Under the pieces are notes generated by a model that saw only the letters and a list, made by a program, of their open reading frames with translations, was not told where the DNA came from and did not search any database. A stretch of DNA of 48,162 nucleotides. Source: an uncultured Actinomycetes bacterium. GTDB taxonomy: Bacteria > Actinomycetota > Coriobacteriia > Coriobacteriales > Atopobiaceae. The stretch lies in NCBI GenBank assembly GCA_900318935.1, contig ONMP01000027.1:1-48162 (forward strand), given 5' to 3'. Positions 41,213 through 48,162 of the stretch are shown one piece after another; within the stretch, counting starts at the first letter, position 1, and the number at the start of each line of letters is the position of its first letter. The translations under genes were made by a program, and so were the position numbers.

Positions 41213-42682
41213 ATGCCGTGGAACATGCCAAGCAGGATCGCATGCGCAGTGGTCTTGGCCTCTACACTGGTAGCGTGTTCGGGGTGCGCGCCGACCACTC
41301 GCCAATCAACCGCAAGGGGCGACTTCACACCCACAATATCCGAGGATGTGACGGCTCCAGCCCTCTACCAATACGAGGCAAGCAAGGAGACGACCATCAA
41401 GGACGAAAGCAGAGATCTGAGTATCTATGCCTCCAACGGGTATCTCAAGCGCCGGGATGGCGACAGCGACTACCTTGTGGGCCTCGACGGGAACAACATG
41501 CTAAGCGAACCAATACGGAACGTAGAATCCATACGCGGAGACACCGCAATCGTCATGACCGAAGACCCCGGCCCGCACAACGCGGGCATCGTGAATCTCG
41601 ACAAGGGTGTGCTCGTCAAACCGGAGGCCGCCTTGATCAAACCCGCACGCAGCTATGATGGGGAGCCACGATTCGCGCAGGTGGCCTACGCAACAGGTGA
41701 AGCCAAGGACGTCGAGTCGGGGTTCGTCTACGTAAGCGATTCGGGTTTAACCACCTACTATGACGGTGATGGCTACGCCGCATATGAGGGCTACGCCAGG
41801 GTGTTCGACCTTGAGGCCGGCGACTTCGTGGACGGCCTCAAGTTGGAGCAAAGCGACCCTAAGCTCTACGACTTTGGCGACACCTTCCTCGTGTGCCAGG
41901 GAGGCCGGGCCGAGCTGTATGACCCCTCGGGCAAGAGGCTATGGGCCGAAGAAGGGAGTGCATCCGCTGGCGCGCACAGCTTCTTCTTTTTCGGCGACGA
42001 CAAGGACACCAAACGCATCATCGGCGCAGACGGAAAGACTCGATTTACGGCAGACGACTTCCTGATTGCAATAAGCGGACCGGACGACCTGTACTCATAC
42101 CATGACGATACCGTCATCGACATGAATGGCAACGTCGTGCTCGAATGCCCGAACATATGGATTTGGGGTGAGGCCGAAGGCATGTACGAGATGAACGAGA
42201 TGGGCAATAATTACAAGCGTCAGATTATCGATGGCACGGGCAAGCGGGTGTGCGAGGGGTCGGAACTCGAGCGCGTACTGCCTGGATACGCAAGGATCAA
42301 CACGCAAACTCAAGGATCTGGCAACCGGTACTCACTATACTCCGGAGGCGAGCTGGTGGCATCCAACCTCGACTGGAGTGGCGCAAGTCGCCTCGCTATC
42401 AAAGACGGTGACCAAAGATATGCTTCGCTTGCGAAATACTACGTGTTTGCAGACCACGCCTGCACGCTCGGGCTAACCGGATGTACCGCACTCGACATCG
42501 GCCTCGTGTACGGCAGGACCGAGAATGGAGCGCCATTAGGCGTCTACGACCTCTTTACCGGAGAGGAGATAATCCCCGCTCAGTACGACAAGATAGGAAG
42601 ACTGGGCAGCTACGTCTTTGCCCGCGCGGACGACACGTGGGACGTATATCGCGTGCAGAGGCTCGACGCTTCTCAGACGTAA
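41213..42682 (+). CDS. Lipoprotein with beta-repeat (WG-like) ectodomain
   Basis: The protein has 489 aa taking ATG 41213, five bases after GAGGTGA; GTG 41204 and ATG 41207 are in frame but too close to the site. A lipoprotein signal ends in STLVAC (Cys22). The rest is made of short strand-rich units with recurring patterns such as NGYLKRRDGDSDYLVGLDGN, YDPSGKRLWAEEG, IDGTGKRVCEG and YDLFTGEEIIPAQYDKIG. The last resembles WG repeats of beta-sheet surface proteins. It is exposed on the outer face of the membrane; ligand and role are unknown. Confidence 0.75.
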   Translation: MPWNMPSRIACAVVLASTLVACSGCAPTTRQSTARGDFTPTISEDVTAPALYQYEASKETTIKDESRDLSIYASNGYLKRRDGDSDYLVGLDGNNMLSEPIRNVESIRGDTAIVMTEDPGPHNAGIVNLDKGVLVKPEAALIKPARSYDGEPRFAQVAYATGEAKDVESGFVYVSDSGLTTYYDGDGYAAYEGYARVFDLEAGDFVDGLKLEQSDPKLYDFGDTFLVCQGGRAELYDPSGKRLWAEEGSASAGAHSFFFFGDDKDTKRIIGADGKTRFTADDFLIAISGPDDLYSYHDDTVIDMNGNVVLECPNIWIWGEAEGMYEMNEMGNNYKRQIIDGTGKRVCEGSELERVLPGYARINTQTQGSGNRYSLYSGGELVASNLDWSGASRLAIKDGDQRYASLAKYYVFADHACTLGLTGCTALDIGLVYGRTENGAPLGVYDLFTGEEIIPAQYDKIGRLGSYVFARADDTWDVYRVQRLDASQT

Positions 42683-42797
42683 ATGTGGGGAAAGGCGCTG
42701 CAGCTCGCACGCGAGTCCCTCCCTCACGCCGTGAAGGACCCATGCCTGTGGTATCGTTGCGGGCGACGTCCATCCGTATCCACCGAAGGGAGAATCC

Positions 42798-43859
42798 GTG
42801 ATAATTGCGCCTTTGCTCGCTGCCACCGGATTCGGTGCCTTTCTTGTCGCGGACCGCAAGGACTACACGGGTCGGTTGCGGCGCATGGCGCGCGCGTACG
42901 TTAAGCGCAAGTACGGATTCAAGGCAAGGGCGGGCAGAGTCCAGATCATGGCAATTGGCTGGCTCGAACCCACGTGGCACAAGGGGAAGTCCGGATACGT
43001 GGAGATGACCCACGGCAAGACGACCTTCCACGTGCGGGCAGATCTCCGCGCCGGTACGGACTCGTGCAGCGACACCTACCAGATGCGCGAATTAACCGAG
43101 CGCATCCTCGGCCCCATCAGGGACGGGCTCGCCTGCGACAAGCAGTGCGCAACCGCGAGATACGGAGACCGCGACTTTGGCGGAAGCTACCTCGGATTGG
43201 GCGTTACATCGTTCGAAGACCTCGTGCGCGACATCGACAACATCGAGGTGGTCGTGAGCACCTACGGACTCGACCACTCGTGCATCGACAGCCTCGACCT
43301 CTCGTACCTTGGGCAAAAGCCACGCGTGGGCATCTACGACTGGGAGGACGCGAGCGTCGTCGAGGACGGATACACCCCCTTCGGCGAGGTGCAGGCCAGC
43401 GACGGAGACACCATCTGCCTGCTCGACCACTTCCTCTTCCTCAACGGCACATGGACACGCCGCAACTACCGGCGTTTTCACGGCAAGGGAGTGACCTTCG
43501 CGTACCGAGCCGACCTCGGAGTCGAGGTCACCCCCGTCGACGTTGATGTGCCCGAGGACGAGGCCATCGTTGCAAGAAGCCCCTGGTACGAGCTGAGCGC
43601 CTCGTGCGAGGAAGAGACGCGTGTGATCGTCTTTCCGCACGAAACGTCGTCCGGTGTCGAGATGCACATCCAGCTCTATGACCCTGCCGCCCGCAAGTTA
43701 TTCGACGGGTTTGGCGGACTGCCGTATTACGGAAACTTCGAAAAGCAGGATCCGCTCCCCGACAAGTGGCCGTACCATGGCGCCGTGTGGCTCAACCTGA
43801 CGTACAAGGACGGCACCGTCGACAGGGCGCCCAAGGTCGCCCGGATCGTACGCAATTAG
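42798..43859 (+). CDS. Hypothetical protein with N-terminal membrane helix
   Basis: The protein has 353 aa from GTG 42798 (GAAGGGAGA upstream). A short hydrophobic start (MIIAPLLAATGFGAFLVA) could be a membrane anchor; a basic stretch follows (RLRRMARAYVKRKYG). The rest is a soluble, mixed alpha/beta region with no family recognised. A truncated 3' paralogue lies at 39571-39671. It faces the small membrane-protein pseudogene across the nested hairpin. Confidence 0.7.
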   Translation: MIIAPLLAATGFGAFLVADRKDYTGRLRRMARAYVKRKYGFKARAGRVQIMAIGWLEPTWHKGKSGYVEMTHGKTTFHVRADLRAGTDSCSDTYQMRELTERILGPIRDGLACDKQCATARYGDRDFGGSYLGLGVTSFEDLVRDIDNIEVVVSTYGLDHSCIDSLDLSYLGQKPRVGIYDWEDASVVEDGYTPFGEVQASDGDTICLLDHFLFLNGTWTRRNYRRFHGKGVTFAYRADLGVEVTPVDVDVPEDEAIVARSPWYELSASCEEETRVIVFPHETSSGVEMHIQLYDPAARKLFDGFGGLPYYGNFEKQDPLPDKWPYHGAVWLNLTYKDGTVDRAPKVARIVRN

Positions 43860-44306
43860 TGTACCTTTGCGACTGAAAGATTCACAAAACCCCAGTTGAT
43901 GGAAATTTTTCAGTTTCAAATGCGCACTGTGTATTTTATACAGTGCGCATTTGAAACTGAAAATAGTCTGTTATATGGGGTTTTGCGGTCTTCACAAAAC
44001 CAAATGTACACTATTCCCCCCAGCGCCACCACAGAGACACGCCGCCCGTCATCCGCAATGCCCCCGCGAACCATTTCGCTATGGCTTCAACATCGGTTTC
44101 GGCCATACATGACTAGAAAAAGCCACCGCGCCTTCGCATTCCATGCGCAAGAATAACTGTAATATTATTTGATGCGGTACCTGTAGGCGTCAGGCGAAGG
44201 AAGTCCTCACGGCGCAAGGCGAGACGGACGCCCGAGTGCCCCGCAGCCAAACCGCTCCGGCCCATCTCGGGCGTTGTTGTCGAGGGATTCGGATTGAATA
44301 GGTCGC
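43759..44306. repeat. 548-bp duplication, copy 2
   Basis: Counterpart of 39571-40118 at +4188 bases. This copy retains the complete upstream gene and the 5' part of the opposing gene, and so is closer to the ancestral arrangement. Confidence 0.88.
43883..43985. repeat. Nested hairpin, copy 2, between convergent genes
   Basis: The inner stem is a perfect 24-bp inverted repeat (43907-43930 / 43940-43963, loop GTATTTTAT). The outer stem is CAAAACCCCA (43885-43894) / TGGGGTTTTG (43976-43985). The word TTCACAAAACC is also repeated directly just outside. It probably acts as a two-way terminator. Confidence 0.85.
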
Positions 44307-44397
44307 CCCCCATCGCCGATGGTTGCAGCGGCCACCAATAAAACTTGGTCAGGAGGATCAGAATCGCGCCAACGATTAGCCAAGCTCCCAGCTCCAA
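44011..44397 (-). pseudogene. Small membrane-protein gene with premature stop
   Basis: TTG 44397 follows AAGGAGG closely and starts MELGAWLIVGAILILLTKFY, a single membrane helix. The frame is open for 94 codons to TAG at 44115-44113, after GMRRRGGFF. The sequence beyond it, to 44011, still matches the C-terminal ~35 residues of the paralogue at 39823 (WSCMAETD... LWWRWGE). A shortened 94-aa product is possible. No family was recognised. Confidence 0.72.
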
Positions 44398-44544
44398 ACC
44401 TCCTCCTTGGCCCGCCAGGAAAGCGTGAAGGAGACTCGCAACCCCAGTCGGACAATAGAAGTCGCGCGCGTCAAGCGCACGTGCCTCGCCAACTATCGCA
44501 GGTTATTTCCTGGTAATTCCCAAGCGCGGATCATCCGGCATACG

Positions 44545-46266
44545 TTACCCCAGCCGGACAAGGACCTCCTTACCCTGGAAGCCCATGCCATACGTGTATA
44601 TGCGCTCGCACCTGATCCCGCGCTCCACGAGTCCCCGCACATAGCACCTGTCCTCTATCTGGTCGAGCGCACGCGCGCATGTGTCCTCTAGGGTCTGTTC
44701 AAAGTCCGGGTCAAACACCTTGAACTCGATGACCACCGCTGGCTCCGAGCCGCTCACCCCGCTCATTGGGACGAGTGCCACGTCGTAGCGCTCGTAGCCA
44801 CTCTCGCGGTTCGACTCCACAGCATAGCGCCCGCGAAGCTTGGCAAGCATTCCCAGCACGAGGCCATGGTAGAAGCGCTCGGGCTCGCTCCTCTCGGACG
44901 GCCTCTTCCCCGAGTCGAAGGAAGAGGCGCAGCAGAGCACGACCTCCGCGAGGCAGCGCGTTGCGATGCGCGCATCACCGCGAAGAATGGCCGCGCAGAA
45001 CTCGTCGTAGTCGTCAGCGGCTTCCTCGAACCAGCCCGCCACCATGCGGTCGAAGGTCTCCCGCACCTCGAGGTTGGTAAGCTCGAGGCGGCGCGGAGTG
45101 CGGACCACGTTCCGGGGGACAGGACCCGGAGCCGTCACGTAGCCGGCAGCGAGGAGCAGCGCCCACGCGGCATCCACGCGCGTGTCGAGCTCCGAAAACA
45201 CCACCTGCTCGTCGATGACCTTCTCCACGGTCCCGCCCCGCATGAGCTCCTCGAAGTCCCGCTTGAGCCTCGACCTCCCCCTACGCACGACGGAGGAGAT
45301 GAGGCCGCCGGAGCTCGTGTTGGCCCAGTACGCGTCGTAGTGCCCCCCGGACTCTAGGAACTTCGTCACAGACCACGGGCTATATATGCTGCCTTCGCCT
45401 CCGAAGGTGTAACCGTCGTACCAGCCTTGCACGTCCCCCCTCTCGCCACCGAGGCCGAACTCCTCAAGCGCAGAAAAGGTCTCCACCTCAGTGAAGCCGA
45501 AGCACGTGCGGTACTTGCCCGAGGAGGTGCTCACGACCTCCAAGTTGTTGAGGTCCGAGAAAATGGACTCGCGCGAGACCCGTGTCACCCCCGTGATGAG
45601 GCCACGTCCCAGCGCCTTGTTCGTCTTGAACGTCGAGTTCATGAGGCGCCGCATGAACGAGGAGGCCTCGCCCCAGAACCCATGCTCCCACGCCTGCTGC
45701 ATGGGCGCGTCGTACTCGTCTAGAAGTACCACGGGCTTCGTGCCGTGGCAGCGCAAGAGCATACGGCAGAGATGATTGAGGGCCCGCGTACAGGTGAGAG
45801 CGTCCATGTCGTCGCACACGCGCTCGAAGCGGACCCGCTCCGATTGCCTGAGCCCTTCCCACTCGAGCAGGTAGTCGTAGTCCTCGTACAGGAGAGCAAC
45901 CAGCTCGCACACGTGCCTTTGCATCTCACCGTAGGTCGGGTCCTTCACGTCGGCAAAGCTGAGGAATACGACCGGCACCGTGCCCTGCAGGGCACGCATC
46001 TCTTCACGCTCCGCCTGCGTGCCGCCCTCCCAGACGTCTAGTCCCGAGAACAGCTCCTCCCCGCGCCCCGCGTACTCCGTAGAGAGGAAGCAGCGCAGGG
46101 TGTCGAGGTTGAGCGTCTTGCCGAAACGACGGGGACGGCATACGAGCGTAACTTGGTCAAGCGTCCTCCACCACTCCCGAACGAACGCCGTCTTGTCTAC
46201 GTAGAACGCCTCGTTCGTACGCAACTCCTCAAACCCCTGCGCCCCCGTGTCAATCGTGCGCGCCAT
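44545..46266 (-). CDS. AAA-ATPase-like / PD-(D/E)XK nuclease domain protein (DUF1703 type)
   Basis: The protein has 573 aa from ATG 46266 (AAGGGGG upstream). It has the N-terminal signature GFEELRTNEAFYVDKTAFVR, Walker A CRPRRFGKTLNLDTL, Walker B VVLLDEYDAPMQQAWE, and the FKTNKALGRGLITGVTRVSR segment. The C-terminal part ends with RYDVALVPMSG and VVIEFKVF, the D and E-x-K of a PD-(D/E)XK nuclease. This family occurs in many copies in gut anaerobes, and its function is not settled; a mobile or defence role has been suggested. A decayed second copy lies at 40740-40961. Confidence 0.88.
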   Translation of the reverse strand: MARTIDTGAQGFEELRTNEAFYVDKTAFVREWWRTLDQVTLVCRPRRFGKTLNLDTLRCFLSTEYAGRGEELFSGLDVWEGGTQAEREEMRALQGTVPVVFLSFADVKDPTYGEMQRHVCELVALLYEDYDYLLEWEGLRQSERVRFERVCDDMDALTCTRALNHLCRMLLRCHGTKPVVLLDEYDAPMQQAWEHGFWGEASSFMRRLMNSTFKTNKALGRGLITGVTRVSRESIFSDLNNLEVVSTSSGKYRTCFGFTEVETFSALEEFGLGGERGDVQGWYDGYTFGGEGSIYSPWSVTKFLESGGHYDAYWANTSSGGLISSVVRRGRSRLKRDFEELMRGGTVEKVIDEQVVFSELDTRVDAAWALLLAAGYVTAPGPVPRNVVRTPRRLELTNLEVRETFDRMVAGWFEEAADDYDEFCAAILRGDARIATRCLAEVVLCCASSFDSGKRPSERSEPERFYHGLVLGMLAKLRGRYAVESNRESGYERYDVALVPMSGVSGSEPAVVIEFKVFDPDFEQTLEDTCARALDQIEDRCYVRGLVERGIRCERIYTYGMGFQGKEVLVRLG

Positions 46267-46545
46267 GCGTGCCCCCTTAGCTTGCCTCACTTTCACAGCG
46301 TAGCACATGCGCGAAGCAAAGAGCACATGCCGCAGGTTCGCGCAGCCAGCGTGAGTAGGCCACAGCGGTCACACCGATAATGGCCAGCCCGCGAATGATT
46401 ACCATCACAAAGAGACACCAAGCCAACGAGGTGACATAAAAGCAGTGGCGCTGCCGCATACGCTGCGCAGCGCCGCCTCGGGAATGCCGCCTTCGAGCCA
46501 AGCTGCCCGGCTCAAGCTCACACATCAAGCCTTCGCGGTCAACCG

Positions 46546-46737
46546 TTACCGCGAGCGGTTAGTGCCGCTGGGGTCAAGCTCGCGTTTGATCTTGGGCACG
46601 CCGGACAAGGGACCCTGGCCCGGCTTTAGGCGGTGCAAACCACCGCTCATCTCCTCAAGCTGTTCCTCGTCGATCTCGGCTACGCCGTCCTCCACCTGAC
46701 TCAGCCCCTCTTGCTCGTCGCGCTTTTCCTGCTCCAT
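46546..46737 (-). CDS. Small double-glycine leader peptide, putative bacteriocin/RiPP-like precursor
   Basis: The peptide has 63 aa from ATG 46737 (GAAGGA eight bases upstream); ATG 46746 (three more codons) is an alternative. Residues 1-33 are an acidic, helical leader ending in AEIDEEQLEEMSGG, the double-glycine site recognised by peptidase-containing ABC transporters. The predicted core (34-63) is basic and Gly/Pro-rich (LHRLKPGQGPLSGVPKIKRE), with no cysteine, so lanthionine rings are excluded. No transporter, immunity or modification gene lies in the visible flanks. It may be a signal peptide, an orphan bacteriocin, or a chance resemblance. Confidence 0.6.
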   Translation of the reverse strand: MEQEKRDEQEGLSQVEDGVAEIDEEQLEEMSGGLHRLKPGQGPLSGVPKIKRELDPSGTNRSR

Positions 46738-47005
46738 GGTGCCCATCCTTCCCCTTGCGAAATACCAACAATCCCTGTCACCTAATCATACGCAACGCCA
46801 GAACCAGTGTCTCGCAAAATGACGCCAAATTCTAGGCACATCTGTGAACTGCCTGAACGGGTCCGCTCGCCCCGCGGTCGGTGCGCCAACGCCGTCATCA
46901 GTATCGGATGACCGAGTCGTAGATTTCATCTTCCCTAATCGTGATGCGTATGGGCTTGTCTGAGCCATCAGCACTCCCCTCGCTTCAATAGCACCTCGCC
47001 CACGG

Positions 47006-48162
47006 TCACCGGAAATCGCCCTGATCAACCATCGACGCGTCAACCTTGCGTATCCGTCCCTCTATACCGTAGTGGAAGTAGACCTGCCCGCCCACGATCT
47101 CCATCTGCCCGCTCTCGAAATGCTGCTCCCCAAGGGATGTGAGCGCACCGTCCGGCAAAGACACGCGCCACATCGAGGATCCGCTGCCAAGATAGGCCAC
47201 CTCATCCGTGGCGTTGTAGAGGATGCCCATGCCGCTACCTGAAATGGTACAAACCTCCCTGCAATCCGACCCGTCAGGCAGCATGGACACGAGCGTCTCG
47301 CTATCCATGAGGTACGCGCGTCCGCCAGCAACGGCGACCTTGCCAAAGGGCGCCTTGCCAATCTCTGTGGCCTCTCCCCCCTCGATCGGCACTGACCACA
47401 GCGTATACGTGCTGGCACCGGACTGCACCCCGGTCGTGAAGAGAATCCGTCCGCCCGCAATGCCCTCCACATGCGGGCCAACCGAACCCTGCGAGAAGCC
47501 ACCCGAGCACAGAACCGAAGAGTCCGCCCCGCTCGCCACGCATGAGCGTATCTCCCATGCACCTGGGCCAACGATGGCGGGGTAGTACAGCATGCCGTCG
47601 CTTACGGCGAAACGGCTTCCTCGCACATAACCAGAAGAGCCACCCACAGTGACGTGCGCATCGGTGCCGTCGGTCCTCATCGACAGAATGTTCTCGCCCG
47701 TCGACACCACGAGCCAGTCGCCCGCCATTGTCAGACGGTTGATGAAGTCTCCGTCGCTTCCCTCATAAATGCACTGGTAGTCTGACCCGTCCGGACGTGC
47801 TCGCGAAACCCTACGCAGCGTCGGCCCCGCACTCGCCTCCACGCTCTGCTCGGCGAAGTACACGTATTCCCCGTCATCCGTCATGAGAGAGTTGAACGTA
47901 CCCAGACCCCCGTCCGCGGCAACCGCCTCGGGCTTCGACTCGCTGGGTGCTTCTTCCACATCTGACTCACCATCAACAACGTTTGGAGAATCCGCTTCTA
48001 TATCTTGAACGGTCGTCTCAACCTGTTCAGATTTCGGTCGTTCATCGTAAGCTCTGCGAACGGCAGCAAGGGCATCAACCAGACGAGACTCAGATTGACA
48101 GGTGACTCCCCCTCCATAACTGAAGGGATTAACGGCCACAACCGTTGTCGCCGTCTCACGAA
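47006..48162 (-). CDS. Beta-propeller (DUF5050-like) protein, N-terminal part beyond the window
   Basis: The frame is open from the right edge to the stop at 47006 (~385 codons); the first in-frame GTG (48139) is probably internal. Residues after ~85 form repeated propeller blades: LMTDDGEYVYFAE, LTMAGDWLVVSTGENILSMR, GGRILFTTGV, AGGRAYLMDSETLVSMLPDG and VGGQVYFHYG. This YxxxGxxVYF/DGS pattern fits DUF5050. Relatives carry a cytosolic zinc ribbon and a membrane helix at the N-terminus, which here would be outside the window. It is a surface-exposed sensor- or binding-type protein of unknown ligand. Confidence 0.72.
   Translation of the reverse strand, partial: RETATTVVAVNPFSYGGGVTCQSESRLVDALAAVRRAYDERPKSEQVETTVQDIEADSPNVVDGESDVEEAPSESKPEAVAADGGLGTFNSLMTDDGEYVYFAEQSVEASAGPTLRRVSRARPDGSDYQCIYEGSDGDFINRLTMAGDWLVVSTGENILSMRTDGTDAHVTVGGSSGYVRGSRFAVSDGMLYYPAIVGPGAWEIRSCVASGADSSVLCSGGFSQGSVGPHVEGIAGGRILFTTGVQSGASTYTLWSVPIEGGEATEIGKAPFGKVAVAGGRAYLMDSETLVSMLPDGSDCREVCTISGSGMGILYNATDEVAYLGSGSSMWRVSLPDGALTSLGEQHFESGQMEIVGGQVYFHYGIEGRIRKVDASMVDQGDFR

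Overview
The window is high-GC DNA that reads best as the chromosome of an anaerobic, host-associated actinobacterium of class Coriobacteriia, Atopobiaceae/Olsenella-like. This is inferred from codon use, a giant fused 2-hydroxyacyl-CoA dehydratase activase, many secreted proteins with Glu/Pro/Ala-rich spacers, and the DUF4234, DUF2752, YbjN and vWA lipoprotein families. No rRNA, intact tRNA, CRISPR array or complete prophage is visible.

Layout. 1-5075: the start of a secreted protein on the minus strand, a 1.1 kb non-coding stretch with inverted repeats, then a LytS-sensor/SpoIIE phosphatase/RsbW-like kinase and a frameshifted lipoprotein. 5072-12598: a VanX-type D-Ala-D-Ala dipeptidase, an unassigned gene, a PD-(D/E)XK-like gene bracketed by two copies of a palindromic repeat, a fusion of an XRE DNA-binding domain to an aminotransferase with its own operator array, and a secreted zinc metallopeptidase. 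12677-17157: a TMEM175-like channel, an M32 carboxypeptidase with a ~400-residue acidic extension, a broken dtd gene, and mscL with a zinc-ribbon tail. 17161-18357: an intact IS1595-family insertion sequence sitting in the mscL terminator. 18476-24690: an NlpC/P60 cell-wall hydrolase, a three-gene overlapping run with a spermidine-synthase-like protein, a DUF4234 protein, a GNAT acetyltransferase and a CapA-like protein. 24806-32125: a phosphate transporter pair (DUF47/Pit), a broken vWA lipoprotein, YbjN, a Phd/RelE-type toxin-antitoxin pair, and a phosphatase/membrane protein/ECF sigma/anti-sigma operon. 32267-38204: TetR plus the giant activase, and an HD hydrolase. 38205-48162: an accessory, decaying region with gene fragments, a 548-bp duplication, dispersed palindromes, an ASCH protein, a lipoprotein, an AAA/PD-(D/E)XK protein, a small double-glycine peptide and a beta-propeller protein cut by the window edge.

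The main non-genic signal is two dispersed palindromic repeat families. Family A has the core TGACCACGATCCCGCTGTGG and five copies. Family B has the ends AACTACACACGGTTTCTCTT and three copies. There is also a nested hairpin present in two duplicated, co-varying copies. Three genes are disrupted: the lipoprotein at 4300 (one base), dtd (~34 bases lost) and the vWA lipoprotein (~77 bases lost). The best candidates for something new are the XRE-aminotransferase fusion with a TTGAAC operator array, the repeat-bracketed PD-(D/E)XK gene, the orphan double-glycine peptide, and the repeat families themselves. All family assignments were made by eye from motifs; no database search was run.
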